64,000 nucleotides of DNA from Arsenophonus melophagi (GTDB taxonomy: Bacteria > Pseudomonadota > Gammaproteobacteria > Enterobacterales > Enterobacteriaceae), in NCBI GenBank assembly GCA_032378655.1, contig JAVYJS010000006.1:1-64000 (forward strand), written 5' to 3'. How positions within the stretch are numbered: position 1 is the first letter of the stretch; each line of letters opens with the position of its first letter. Below the pieces are notes generated by a model. That model was given only the letters and a program-made list of their open reading frames with translations. It was not told the origin of the DNA and ran no database searches. The translations under genes and the position numbers were made by a program. This document shows positions 1-10,970 of the stretch, one piece after another.

Positions 1-389
1 TTTATGTATCTTTTGTAAATACATTCTTTTTCTGAGATACAAAAAGAAAAATAGTTTTACCACAGAAACATTACTGATGTTATCAGTAATGTTTACAAAA
101 ATTCTATGCTAAGAACATTAAAATAAGCTAATAGAGAATGTTTTACTAAAATCTAACTTTTGTTTGCCCTAACAAAACTAAGCTCATCAATTAAATATAA
201 TTCTATTACGAACTTATTTTCTTTAGTGTATCTTCTTCCAGAAGAAGGTCGAATGACCAATAAGCATTTTTAAGCGCTTTCGATCCATATTAATAAAGTA
301 TTAATCAATATCAATATTCATTTTCACTGTTTTACTGCAAAAGTTATAGTTAATTTTATTGATCATAAAATGATCAATAAACAAGATAC
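1..389. other. Gene-free DNA 3' of lpd with two hairpins
   Basis: No coding region is recognisable. A perfect 13-bp hairpin with a 3-nt loop lies at 66-94. A 12-bp hairpin with a 3-nt loop lies at 355-381, 9 nt past the lpd stop. The second is in the right place for an lpd terminator, but no T-run follows it on the minus strand, so a rho-independent terminator is not demonstrated. Confidence 0.6.
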
Positions 390-1814
390 CTATCTTCTAT
401 AGGTTTTAGTATTGAGTAAATCAGTAATACTTCCTTCAAATACTTTGGCAGCCATACCAATTGACTCGTATAATGTTGGGTGTGCATGAATAGTTAAAGC
501 AATATCTTCTGCATGACAACCCATTTCAATTGCTAAACTAATTTCACCAAGTAATTCGCTACCATTAACACCGATAATCGCTCCACCAATAACAAGATGG
601 GTTTTTGTATCAAAAATAAGCTTTGTCATCCCTTCTGAGCAATCAGAAGCAATAGCGCGACCAGAAGCAACCCATGGAAAAATGGCAACTTCATAGCTAA
701 TACCTCTTTCCTTAGCTTCTTTTTCCGTTAAACCAACCCAAGCAACTTCAGGTTTAGTGTAAGCAATTGAAGGAATAACTTTTGGATCAAAATAATGTTT
801 TAATCCAGAAATAACTTCAGCTGCAATATGACCTTCATGAACACCTTTATGGGCCAACATTGGTTGGCCAACAATGTCACCAACAGCATAAATATGGGGT
901 ATATTCGTACGCATCTGTTGATCTGTATTGATAAACCCACGTTCATTAACTTCTACTCCAGCTTTATCTGCATCGATTAATTTGCTGTTTGGTGCACGAC
1001 CAACTGCCACTAAAATAGTATCATAGCACTGTGATTTCACTGGCGCTTGATCACCTTCCATGGAAACATGAATGCCATCTTTTTTAGCTTCAACCGTAGC
1101 CACTCTAGTCTTAAGCATTAAATTAAATTTCTTATTAATCTGTTTAGTAAACAGATTAATAATATCTGTATCTGCTGCTGGGATAACTTGATCACACATT
1201 TCCACAATATCAATTTTTGATCCTAATGCATGATACACGATACCCATTTCTAAACCTATTATACCTCCGCCAATAATTAGCATATGCTTTGGAACTTGTT
1301 TTAGTTCCAAAGCATCAGTGGAATCCCATACGCGTGAGTCATCATGTGGAATAAATGGAAGCTTGATTGGCTGTGATCCTGCTGCAATAATAGCATTTTT
1401 AAAATTTATTGTCGTTACTTCTTTTTCACCTTCAACCGTTAAGATATTTGAGTTAGTAAATTTACCTAAGCCATGAACCACTTTTATTTTACGGACTTTT
1501 GCCATTCCGACTAGGCCTGTTTTCAAATGACCAATAACCTTCTCTTTCCATACCCTTACTCTATCAATATCGATTTGTGGTTCAGAAAAAACAACACCAC
1601 TTAATGCCAAAGCCTTAGCTTCTTCAATAACTTTTACAATATGCAATAATGCCTTAGAAGGAATGCATCCGACATTAAGACAAACGCCACCTAATGTCGC
1701 ATAACGCTCGACTAAAACTGTTTCTAAGCCTAGATCTGCGCAGCGAAAAGCTGCGGAATAACCTGCAGGTCCAGCGCCTAATACCACTACTTTGGTATTA
1801 ATTTCAGTATTCAT
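390..1814 (-). CDS. lpd: Dihydrolipoyl dehydrogenase (E3 of pyruvate dehydrogenase)
   Basis: Flavoprotein that re-oxidises dihydrolipoyl groups on the E2 subunit and passes electrons to NAD+. It shows the N-terminal FAD motif GAGPAG (13-18), the redox disulfide in GGVCLNVGCIPSK (C45 and C50), a second dinucleotide motif GGGIIGLEMG, the FAD motif YAVGD and the C-terminal active-site HAHPTLYES. From this start it is 474 aa, the length of the E. coli protein. An ATG lies one codon upstream (1817), but GAGG sits only 2 nt from it, so the second ATG is favoured. It is last in an aceE-aceF-lpd cluster, 203 nt after aceF. E3 is normally shared with 2-oxoglutarate dehydrogenase and glycine cleavage, which are not in this window. 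Confidence 0.97.
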   Translation of the reverse strand: MNTEINTKVVVLGAGPAGYSAAFRCADLGLETVLVERYATLGGVCLNVGCIPSKALLHIVKVIEEAKALALSGVVFSEPQIDIDRVRVWKEKVIGHLKTGLVGMAKVRKIKVVHGLGKFTNSNILTVEGEKEVTTINFKNAIIAAGSQPIKLPFIPHDDSRVWDSTDALELKQVPKHMLIIGGGIIGLEMGIVYHALGSKIDIVEMCDQVIPAADTDIINLFTKQINKKFNLMLKTRVATVEAKKDGIHVSMEGDQAPVKSQCYDTILVAVGRAPNSKLIDADKAGVEVNERGFINTDQQMRTNIPHIYAVGDIVGQPMLAHKGVHEGHIAAEVISGLKHYFDPKVIPSIAYTKPEVAWVGLTEKEAKERGISYEVAIFPWVASGRAIASDCSEGMTKLIFDTKTHLVIGGAIIGVNGSELLGEISLAIEMGCHAEDIALTIHAHPTLYESIGMAAKVFEGSITDLLNTKTYRR

Positions 1815-2017
1815 CATGACCTCTTACTTTTTTTTGTCTGGTGAGTCATACGAAAAATTTATAACCACCGAGATGTGTGCAATGCTAACAGTGTATAAGA
1901 TTGTTAGCGTGCTTCAAAGCACTTGAGCGTGATAGAACTCTCATCTCATAGGATGAGATAAAAAAATATCTCTAATAACTCTAATGATAAAATAGAGCGA
2001 TATTTTCTATCTATAGA

Positions 2018-3631
2018 TTACATAACTAAATAGCGGATATCACTCATTAACTGTGCAATACGAGTTATGAAACGTGCGCCATCTGCACCATCAATAACAC
2101 GATGATCAAAAGAAAGTGACATTGGTAATATCAGACGCGAGATAAATTCATTCCCATTCCATACTGGTTTTATGGATGAGCGAGATAATCCTATAATAGC
2201 TACTTCTGGTGCATTAATAATGGGCGTAAAACCGGTCGTTCCAATACCACCTAAACTAGAAATGGTAAAGCTCCGACCTTGCATATCAGACGCAGTTAAC
2301 TTGCCAATACGCGCTTTCTTTGCAAGCTCTATTAATTCCTTAGAAAGCTCAATAATACCTTTCTTATTAACATTCTTAATAACAGGAACTACTAAACCAT
2401 TTGGTGTATCAACCGCAATACCAATATGAATATATTTTTTCAATATTAATCGTTGCGCGCTATCAGATATTGAACTATTGAACCTAGGCATTTCTTCTAA
2501 TGATCGAGCTACTGCTTTCATAACAAAAACTAATAGTGTGATTTTTATGCCAGTGTTCGATTTTTCCATCTCTTTATTCTGCTGTTTACGAAACGCTTCT
2601 ACTTCGGTAATATCAGTATCTTCCATAATGGTTACATGAGGAATCATTATCCAATTACGACTTAAATTAGCGCTAGATATCTTTTGAATTCGACTGAGTT
2701 CAACTTCTTTGATTGCACCAAATTTACCAAAATCAACTTTTGGCCATGCTGATATGTCTGGAAAACTACTGATCTTTGTAGCTCTAGCTTCATAAAGTCT
2801 TAAGGCCTCTTTTATATAAACTTGAATATCTTCGCGTAGAATGCGACCTTTACGTCCAGTTCCATTTAATTTTGATAAATTGACTCCAAAGGAACGTGCT
2901 AAACGACGAATCATTGGTGTGGCATGCACATATGTATCATTTTCAAAAAAAACATTCTTATTTTCAATAATATCAGTTTCATTCGTTGAGAATGAAACTT
3001 GAGTTGTTTCAGAGGCTGGCATTATTATTTCAGGACTAATTTGTTCTGCACTGCTAGTTGGTGAAGTTACTTTTAAATCAATAATTAAAATCATAATCAG
3101 TGAACCAGTTTTAACTTTATCGCCTATTGCAACTTTAATCTCTTTTACTGTTCCAGAACATGGCGCTGGCACTTCCATCGATGCCTTTTCACCTTCTACA
3201 GTAATTATTGATTGCTCAACTGCAATTTTATCACCGACTGTAACGAGTACATCAGTAACTTCAACTTCATCATAACCAATATCCGGTACAATAACTTCCT
3301 GTAATTTACTTTCTGCTCTATTTGTATCTTTATTATCTGCTTTATCCGAGTTTACATTTATATCCGATGTTTTTTTTGGAATAACTGACCCTACTGTATA
3401 CGCCCTATCAAAAACCATGATCACTTTTCCTGCTGTTACTTTGTTACCAACAGCAACTTTAATTTCTTTTACAATCCCAGCCTGCGGTGATGGAACTTCT
3501 ATAGAAGTTTTTTCACCTTCTACAGTAATTAACGATTGCTCGACGTCAACTTTATCGCCTACTTTTACCATAATTTCAGTAACTTCAACTTCCTCTATAC
3601 CAATATCAGGCATACTAATTTTAATAGTCAT
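2018..3631 (-). CDS. aceF: Pyruvate dehydrogenase E2, dihydrolipoyl acetyltransferase
   Basis: Core subunit of the pyruvate dehydrogenase complex; it moves the acetyl group from E1 to CoA by a swinging lipoyl arm. Two lipoyl domains are visible, at about 1-75 and 112-185, with lipoyl lysines in the VEGEK motifs (K41 in the first). A peripheral-subunit-binding domain follows (HATPMIRRLARSFGVNLSKL), then the catalytic acetyltransferase domain ending in the active-site motif HRVIDGADGAR. At 537 aa it is shorter than E. coli AceF (630 aa, three lipoyl domains): one lipoyl domain is missing and the Ala/Pro-rich linkers are replaced by short polar ones. The start follows GAGG by 8 nt, and the gene begins 13 nt after the aceE stop, so the two are surely co-transcribed. 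Confidence 0.97.
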   Translation of the reverse strand: MTIKISMPDIGIEEVEVTEIMVKVGDKVDVEQSLITVEGEKTSIEVPSPQAGIVKEIKVAVGNKVTAGKVIMVFDRAYTVGSVIPKKTSDINVNSDKADNKDTNRAESKLQEVIVPDIGYDEVEVTDVLVTVGDKIAVEQSIITVEGEKASMEVPAPCSGTVKEIKVAIGDKVKTGSLIMILIIDLKVTSPTSSAEQISPEIIMPASETTQVSFSTNETDIIENKNVFFENDTYVHATPMIRRLARSFGVNLSKLNGTGRKGRILREDIQVYIKEALRLYEARATKISSFPDISAWPKVDFGKFGAIKEVELSRIQKISSANLSRNWIMIPHVTIMEDTDITEVEAFRKQQNKEMEKSNTGIKITLLVFVMKAVARSLEEMPRFNSSISDSAQRLILKKYIHIGIAVDTPNGLVVPVIKNVNKKGIIELSKELIELAKKARIGKLTASDMQGRSFTISSLGGIGTTGFTPIINAPEVAIIGLSRSSIKPVWNGNEFISRLILPMSLSFDHRVIDGADGARFITRIAQLMSDIRYLVM

Positions 3632-3643
3632 TGATTTTACCTC

Positions 3644-6307
3644 TTATGCTAGTCGCGGATTAATTTTTTCTGGATTAATGTTATATTTTTTAATAGCTTC
3701 ATCCACCAAATTTATATCTATTTCACCACGCTTCGCTAATTCACTTAATGCCGCAACTACGACATAGGAAGTGTCAACCTCAAAATGATGACGGAGGTTT
3801 TCACGGCTATCTGAACGACCAAAACCATCTGTGCCTAAAACACGATAATGACTTCCAGGAATGTAAGAACGAATTTGTTCTGCAAATAATTTCATATAAT
3901 CTGTTGATGCAACAGCAGGAGCATCATGCATAATTTGAGCGATATAAGGTATACGAGGCTTATCAAAGGGATGCAACATATTCCAACGCTCACAATCTTG
4001 TCCTTCGCGGGCTAATTCAGTAAATGATGTCGCACTATAAACATCAGAACCAATACTGTACTCAGTAGATAAAATTTTTGCTGCTTCACGGACATAACGC
4101 ATCATTGCACCCGATCCCAATAACTGTACTTTTCCTTTTTTTCCTTTTAATGACTCAAATTTATAGATACCTTTACAAATACCTTCCTCAACACCAGAAG
4201 GCATTCCTGGCATATGATAATTTTCATTTAAGGTTGTAATATAGTAGTAAATATTTTCTTGTCTATCTCCATACATACGCACTAAACCATCATGTATAAT
4301 AACAGCAACTTCATACGCATAAGCTGGATCATAAGAAATACAGTTAGGTACAGTAAGTGACTGAATATGACTATGTCCATCTTCATGCTGCAAACCTTCA
4401 CCATTCAATGTTGTACGTCCTGAAGTGCCACCAATAAGAAATCCACGGGCTTGTTGATCTCCAGCTGCCCATAAAAGATCACCAATTCGCTGAAAACCGA
4501 ACATGGAATAATAAATATAAAATGGGATCATCGGAAGATTATTAGTGCTATATGATGTAGCAGCAGCTAACCAAGATGCTCCAGCACCTAATTCATTGAT
4601 ACCCTCTTGAAGAATTTGACCGCGCTTATCTTCTTTGTAGTAGGCCACTTGCTCCTGATCCTGAGGGATGTACTGTTGACCATTTTGGTTATAGATCCCA
4701 ATCTGACGGAATAGACCTTCCATACCAAAAGTACGTGCCTCATCAGCAATAATTGGCACTAGACGATCTTTCATCGATTTATTTTTTAACATTATATTCA
4801 AAGCACGTACAAATGCGATTGTAGTAGAGATCCATTTATTTTGCTCAATTAATAATTGCCTAAAATCTCCTAGGCTAGGAAGATCTAATTTATCATGAAA
4901 GGTATGATTTCGTGTTGGTACATATCCTCCTAATGCTTGACGACGATCATGTAGATATTGATATTCATCTGAATCCTTCTTAAAAGTAATCAGAGGGAAG
5001 CTTTCTATTTGGTTATCGGAAACTGGAATATGAAAACAATCACGGAAATAACGTACTGCTTCTAGGCTCATTTTTTTCACCTGATGTGCAATATTTTTAC
5101 TTGCAACAGTATTGCCCATACCATAACCTTTCACTGTTTGAGCTAAAATGACTGTTGGTTTGCCTTGAATCTCTTTCGCTTGCTTAAGCGCAGCATAAAC
5201 TTTTTTTGGATCATGACCACCACGATTTAACGCCCAGATTTCATCATCAGTCATATTCTTGACGAGTAAACTTGTCTCAGGATAACGATTGAAGAAGTGT
5301 TCACGAACATAAGCACCATCTTTAGACTTTAAAGTTTGATAATCACCATCTAAAGTTTCGTTCATCAACTGAATCAGTTTATTTGAAGTATCTTTACGAA
5401 ATAATTTATCCCACAGGCCACCCCACAGCACTTTGATGACGTGCCATCCAGCACCGCTAAAAATCCTCTCTAATTCATTAATAATCTTACCATTACCAGT
5501 CACTGGTCCATCAAGGCGTTGTAAGTTACAATTAATTACAAAAATCAGATTATCTAACTTTTCTCGAGTTGCTATTGTGATGGCACCTTTTGATTCAGGC
5601 TCATCCATTTCACCATCACCAAGAAAAGCATAAACTGTTTGATCACTAGTATCTTTTAAGCCACGATGTTCTAAGTATTTTAAGAATTTTGCTTGATAAA
5701 TAGCACTAATTGCTCCTAATCCCATTGATACTGTAGGAAATTGCCAAAACTCCGGCATCAATTTAGGATGCGGATAAGAAGAGAGACCTTGTCCACAAAC
5801 TTCCTGCCTGAAATTGTCTATTTGTTTTTCAGTAAGACGGCCTTCTAAAAATGCACGTGCATAAATACCTGGCGAAATATGTCCTTGGAAATACACTAAA
5901 TCTCCATTATTTTGACTATTTCTTGCCTTAAAGAAATGATTAAAGCATACCTCATATAAGGTTGCTGCAGACTGGAAGGAGGCTATATGACCACCTAACT
6001 CTAAATTTTTTTTAGAAGCTCGTAAAACCATCATTACAGCATTCCAACGAATCGCAGAGCGAATACGACGCTCTAAATCCATATTACCTGGATAATCAGG
6101 TTCATCTTCTACGGGAATAGTGTTGATATAATCACAAGTTCTATCATCATTTTTAATATTAACACCACTCTTACGTGCTGCATGTAATACTTGATTAATA
6201 AGATACTCAGCACGATCAGCACCATCCTCATGGATGACCAATTCGATCGCTTGTAACCAATCGCGAGTTTCAATCGGATCCAGGTCATTCTTTGACATAT
6301 CTGTCAT
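3644..6307 (-). CDS. aceE: Pyruvate dehydrogenase E1 component
   Basis: Thiamine-diphosphate enzyme that decarboxylates pyruvate and acetylates the E2 lipoyl arm. It is 887 aa, identical in length to the E. coli protein, and aligns throughout, from DPIETRDWLQAI near the N-terminus to the KINPRLA end. The ThDP motif region (GDGEMDEPES to NCNLQRLDGP) and the active-site segment IADEARTFGMEGLFRQ are intact. The start is preceded by AAGGA at 7 nt; an in-frame ATG three codons later is possible but gives a worse length match. It heads the aceE-aceF-lpd cluster. In E. coli a pdhR regulator gene lies upstream; here 4.9 kb without any gene lies upstream, so local PdhR control appears lost. Confidence 0.98.
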   Translation of the reverse strand: MTDMSKNDLDPIETRDWLQAIELVIHEDGADRAEYLINQVLHAARKSGVNIKNDDRTCDYINTIPVEDEPDYPGNMDLERRIRSAIRWNAVMMVLRASKKNLELGGHIASFQSAATLYEVCFNHFFKARNSQNNGDLVYFQGHISPGIYARAFLEGRLTEKQIDNFRQEVCGQGLSSYPHPKLMPEFWQFPTVSMGLGAISAIYQAKFLKYLEHRGLKDTSDQTVYAFLGDGEMDEPESKGAITIATREKLDNLIFVINCNLQRLDGPVTGNGKIINELERIFSGAGWHVIKVLWGGLWDKLFRKDTSNKLIQLMNETLDGDYQTLKSKDGAYVREHFFNRYPETSLLVKNMTDDEIWALNRGGHDPKKVYAALKQAKEIQGKPTVILAQTVKGYGMGNTVASKNIAHQVKKMSLEAVRYFRDCFHIPVSDNQIESFPLITFKKDSDEYQYLHDRRQALGGYVPTRNHTFHDKLDLPSLGDFRQLLIEQNKWISTTIAFVRALNIMLKNKSMKDRLVPIIADEARTFGMEGLFRQIGIYNQNGQQYIPQDQEQVAYYKEDKRGQILQEGINELGAGASWLAAATSYSTNNLPMIPFYIYYSMFGFQRIGDLLWAAGDQQARGFLIGGTSGRTTLNGEGLQHEDGHSHIQSLTVPNCISYDPAYAYEVAVIIHDGLVRMYGDRQENIYYYITTLNENYHMPGMPSGVEEGICKGIYKFESLKGKKGKVQLLGSGAMMRYVREAAKILSTEYSIGSDVYSATSFTELAREGQDCERWNMLHPFDKPRIPYIAQIMHDAPAVASTDYMKLFAEQIRSYIPGSHYRVLGTDGFGRSDSRENLRHHFEVDTSYVVVAALSELAKRGEIDINLVDEAIKKYNINPEKINPRLA

Positions 6308-7239
6308 GCTTGATTCCTTAATTTATTATCTATTTCTCATGTACTTTATGGAACCATCTGTTAAATCAGAAAAAGAACAAAAGATAGTTCCTATTGCCAA
6401 TAACTGTATCTCTAAAGATCGAAGCGATAATGAAGATACAGCCAAAATATATACTACTAAATTAAGTTGTATTCTGCTTTATTGGTCATAAAGCATGTTT
6501 GCAGCTAGTATTCAAAAAATTCTTGATAATAAACAAATAAAAATGAAAAACTTCTTTTATTTTCATGTTGACGTGTAATTATTGTTTCAATAATTTGAAT
6601 GCTATGTTTACTGAGTACTATATCCATTGACTCATTGATATCAACACTCACAATATTTTAGAACATTCTATTCTAATATTAGAATCATATAATGAAGTAT
6701 ATGAAGTAATATCACATTATTTCCTTCTTAAGTAAGAAGGAGCTGAATTTGAAATAGACTGAACTGCAGTATTATCATATCCTGATATCTGAGATATTTT
6801 AAGTTTTAGATATATTATATTATTGTTAGTAAGCTCTTCATCAATGTCTCTTCAAGAAACATCATAAGAAAATACCTTATAAAATATAGCGTTTTCAAAG
6901 ATCAAGTTCTTATTCCATGTCTCAACATCATAACTAGAGAAAGCGGATCAGTATAGTTGTGCTATACATTTGTTTCAATAAACTCGGAGCTTGCTTCCTT
7001 CAAAGAAACCCTTTGAATTCTAACCTCTAAATCGTTTTACGAATATTAAGGAAGAAAGATAATAAATTACTGAACAATCTGACATTCAGATAAACATTGT
7101 TCTCAATGATGCAATAATCCTAAAAATGAAATTTTGCTGAATCTCTTTTTGATGAATTTATGTTAATTGAGATTAAACCCCATTTTGGTTAATGAATGCT
7201 GATATGAACCTTATTGTAATAAGGTTCACATATTTTATG

Positions 7240-7282
7240 TTCAGTTATTCATATATACAAAAAGTATATATGAATAACTGAA
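7240..7282. repeat. Perfect hairpin, 19-bp stem
   Basis: Arms 7240-7258 and 7264-7282 are exact reverse complements around a 5-nt A loop. It lies inside the large gene-free region and is not linked to a gene end. Its sequence is unrelated to the other hairpins in the window. Confidence 0.9.
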
Positions 7283-7354
7283 TCAAGTATTCGAACACTG
7301 TTGATATAACCTGACCTATATCCTTAAAATGTATACTGTAAATAAGACTGGTAA

Positions 7355-7411
7355 AAATAAACCATTCAACGCTACTGTCTATTCGAGACAGTAGCGTTGA
7401 ATGGTTTATTT
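7355..7411. repeat. Perfect hairpin, 26-bp stem
   Basis: Arms 7355-7380 and 7386-7411 are exact reverse complements with loop attcg. The stem is GC-richer than its surroundings. No T-run typical of a terminator is tied to it, and it is kilobases from the nearest gene. Confidence 0.92.
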
Positions 7412-7789
7412 AATTAAGTAATTAAAACGTTACTACTTTACTTTAGTTACTATTTACTCATTAAAATCATAGAAGTAATTTCCATGAGTAAATCTATAGA
7501 GTGTTTAAAAAGAATTTTTATACAAGTTTAACTAAACTTGGAATATTGTGTAGTATTGGTATAATTTAATATATAAAACTTTTAACTATGTTATCCTTTG
7601 TATTCCTTAACAACATAACAATAGATAAGAGGTTTTTATAAAAACCTTTTATCTAAGAGTATAAATCTTTTGACTAACTAAACATCTCGCCTATATTTGC
7701 AGATGCAGTTGCAAGCTAGGATCTTGTTCATGAGCAATAAAAGTAAGATTGTTTAATTAGACATGTTATGAAGCTTCATCGATGACTAA

Positions 7790-7853
7790 ACCACTACTTT
7801 TAAAAGTAGTGGTTCTATATACCTATATTCTGAGAAAGAATATAGGTATATAT
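7790..7853. repeat. Two abutting palindromes
   Basis: 7790-7815 is a perfect 26-nt palindrome with no loop. One base later, 7817-7853 is a perfect 16-bp stem with a 5-nt loop (arms 7817-7832 and 7838-7853). They are adjacent hairpins of unrelated sequence. Confidence 0.9.
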
Positions 7854-8688
7854 GTTATTGGCTCTCTGCTAAAAGAGAATTAATATAGATTAATCAAGTT
7901 GTTTAACTATTACCTCTACTCAAGATACTGAAAACCTATCTTCAAGAGTACTTATTTAGCAATTTCTAAATAATTTATGCAAGAAATGTTCACTTCTTAT
8001 ATGATTCATTAATCATATTAAATAATCACTTACTTTCTCCAGAATTAAGAGAAGAAATATCAATACTATGGACTAATTAAAATTGGTTTAGCTCATACCA
8101 ATGTTAATCAATTGTCAGATTTATTAAATATTGTTTGAATCAATACATGGACTACCTTAAAAAGGTTTTTGCTTTTAAGTTTTGGTTAAATGTGGTAGAG
8201 CAAATCTCATGATGTATTAATTTTCGTTTATTTATCTTGGATGATCAATAACAATGATTTATTGGATGAATTGCCATGGTATAGTGTATCCTTTCTTATA
8301 GTCCTTGAACTAATCAAGGACTATATTCATGGTTATTAAGTACTCATGATTACTATAATGGGTCATGTAGGTAAATATGCGTGACCAGTTAACGTAACTT
8401 ATTAAAAATAATTAATTCCATCAATAGAAAAAAGAAACAATCCTACTCTACAATTTTTAGATGATGTATGTTCTTCAGTTCTCTTCATAACTGAAGAACA
8501 TGATTAATAGATTGCTACCATTCTTTACTTATCATTATTGGCTTTTATGCTTCATAAGCTCCACATTATGATCTAGCATAATGGATGACTAAATTAATGG
8601 ATTACCAAATGGTAATATTGTCGTCTTTTTGAAAAATCTGCTTTTACTGCTTACCAAGACAGAGAACGAGAATATGCTTTTCTTGTAG

Positions 8689-8717
8689 AAAAGAATAGTA
8701 AAATACTATTCTTTTCT
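8689..8717. repeat. Perfect hairpin, 13-14-bp stem
   Basis: Arms 8687-8700 and 8704-8717 are exact reverse complements around a 3-nt A loop. It is one of a run of similar small hairpins from 7.8 to 8.7 kb. Confidence 0.8.
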
Positions 8718-8884
8718 TTTGATGTTTAATAAAAATTTTAAATTTGTGGTCATGATATGATCTTACGCCAAGTAAGTAATTAGATTAATTGATAAGATAT
8801 AGTTTGTAAATTAACAGCTTTTAAGCAAAGTGTTTAATAGTTTCGTTCATATTCACCTGCTAGGTATGGCTTGAAATTTTATCA

Positions 8885-8937
8885 AAAGATACTGCATTCA
8901 TCCTATAACCTAAAGATACTGCATTCATCCTATAACC
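8885..8937. repeat. Tandem duplication, 27-nt unit
   Basis: A 26-nt sequence at 8885-8910 is repeated exactly at 8912-8937 with one T between, so the repeat unit is 27 nt. It is non-coding and looks like a recent slippage duplication. Confidence 0.92.
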
Positions 8938-9192
8938 GATAGTTAATTAGTGCTAATAAAACTGATAACTTTTAAGTTCATAACACTTAAATAGACACAT
9001 TCGCAAAATGTAACTAAATAATTAATAATTTCTAGTTAGAAATTATTGTGAATATAGCGTTCACAATGCTTGTATTTTAATATAGTAGTAAAATACTACA
9101 CTATCTGTTACGCCATACTATATTGTTGAGGATTAACTTATTATAAGTAGTTTCATATTTAGACAGTGCCAACAAGTGTTGATAGCTAAAAG

Positions 9193-9238
9193 ATACGCGG
9201 TGTATCAACAACACAACTGTTGTTGATACACCGCGTAT
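9193..9238. repeat. Perfect hairpin, 21-bp stem
   Basis: Arms 9193-9213 and 9218-9238 are exact reverse complements around a 4-nt loop. The outer stem is GC-rich (acgcggtg), which stands out in this AT-rich DNA. No gene is nearby. Confidence 0.92.
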
Positions 9239-9694
9239 TGTAATTAATTAAAGACACGTAGTTTACGCGATTAGAAAGAATCTATTCCTGCTTATAGTCG
9301 TTATTTTAGTCGTTGTTTTTGTTAATTAACATTGGATGCATTCTTTTTGACTACAACTGACTCATGCTCTCAAAATAATGACTGATATCACATAAATCAG
9401 CAAAAAGTAACAATTATCTACTTTTCATTTTATTGCTTTATTAAAGCAATCATTGACACAGATTAACAATTAGTGATCACACTCTTTCAAGTCATTAGTC
9501 TATGTTATAGCAATGAACCATTTAGTGCTGTGCAGCTTCTTCTATTACATAAATGAAGAGAAGAAAACACTTATGATAGTAATAAAAACTATTATAGGCA
9601 ATAATAGGGAAAACAGCTTTTAAATACATTTAAAATATTGCGTAATTCCGTGCTTTTAATGAAGCAGTAATGTTTAAGAATGTGTCAGACTGTT

Positions 9695-9734
9695 GCAGTA
9701 AAAGAATATTATGTAAATAATATTCTTTTACTGC
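9695..9734. repeat. Perfect hairpin, 18-bp stem
   Basis: Arms 9695-9712 and 9717-9734 are exact reverse complements around a 4-nt loop (gtaa). Non-coding. Confidence 0.9.
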
Positions 9735-10970
9735 TTGCACTGCAGAGCATTTGTTTTGAATCTTTCAATTTTTGAATTGAAGCTCTATTGCCTTAATGGT
9801 GCAATATTTTCGGTTATTCATTAATATCTTCCTCTTTTGAGAGATACAAGGAAAGAGTTGCTCGCATAATCATTTTTTACTATTTTACAGCTGAAAATCA
9901 CCAGTGTATTTTAATCATTAAGTACTATCGCGTATAGTCATGCATCATTAAAGCTAAATTCTTCTAATGTTAAGTTTCAATGACATTTATTATTTTATTG
10001 AGTTAATAGAAAGCGAAGTTAATCATCTGTAACAAATAAGATTAATAGCTAAATTACTAGCTATAATAATTTCTATTATAGAACAGATACCATCTTAGGA
10101 TGGAATCCAGTTATGTATTAATTCATGTCGTTCAAAGTGGAACATGTTCATGTATATCGTTATTTTATCAACAGGCAACGAGGTTGTGTGAGCAATAAAA
10201 TCCTTGACAAAGGCACATTATCGTTTTTAGCATATTAATAAATATGCAACAATTTTACTACGTTACATACATAGTATATCTCTCACACTATGAGATGTTG
10301 ATTTCATCAACAGCTTATCTCAATTATCTTTTAGATATAGAATGATATTAGCCAATTTTGGTCTGGTGCCAAAAACTATCAAGTTTATAACTAAAATTAG
10401 TTTATCAAACTATTATATTCTTTAGCTTTTGCTTTTAGCAGAATAAAACATGCTAGCTATACATTTGTGTAGTAATGACTGAGTGTTAATAAATGCATTC
10501 AATATAACTTTAAATGGATAACGAGAAGGTTATGATAATTAACCGTTAGTTAACGGTTTCAATATTTCATATAAATAAATAAAGCTACTCCATTGGTAAT
10601 CTTAATATAATACCATTGATTAATGGAAATTATATTTCCAAGTTGAATAAATGGATTTCTTTTAATCAAAAATGATTATTTCGATTTTATTTAAAATGAT
10701 CATCTTTATTGTGTATTTTTAGTGTTTAAGTGATATGACTGCACCTATAACAGTGTATAGGCTAGCGAATATTTTTAAATCTAAATGCTTATTATAAAAG
10801 AGATAATATAGAAAATTAATATGCTACTTGAATAGTATAAAGTCAAGTGAGTAGTTTGTTTGCTATTTGAATAGCTAAGAGTACTTAGCAATGCTGTTTA
10901 TTAAAAACATAAATTTCATTAGTGTAATGAAATGAGTAAAATAAATTTTTACCAAAACCTCATATTAATA

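Larger units (their letters stand above)
6308..10970. other. Gene-free region rich in perfect hairpins
   Basis: No convincing coding region, RNA gene or decayed gene was recognised in 4.7 kb, which is AT-rich throughout. It lies between the divergent aceE and guaB genes, so promoters for both should be here, but I could not fix them. It is crowded with short-loop inverted repeats. The larger ones are listed separately; others include 8297-8325 (12 bp), 8468-8501 (13 bp) and 7205-7228 (11 bp). A 27-nt tandem duplication lies at 8885-8937. Confidence 0.6.

Noticed and set aside
1921..1980. Hairpin and A-run between aceF and lpd as a terminator
   Set aside because: On the transcribed minus strand the T-run comes before the hairpin, not after it.
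3417..3767. Long antisense frame across aceF and the end of aceE
   Set aside because: A mirror of the repetitive lipoyl-domain coding sequence; the minus-strand genes are certain.
6234..6491. Open frame of 85 codons overlapping the aceE start on the opposite strand
   Set aside because: Overlaps a certain gene antisense and shows no protein-like conservation.
7240..9738. CRISPR array or dispersed repeat family to explain the repeated stems
   Set aside because: Each inverted repeat has a different sequence and spacing, with no shared repeat unit and no cas genes.
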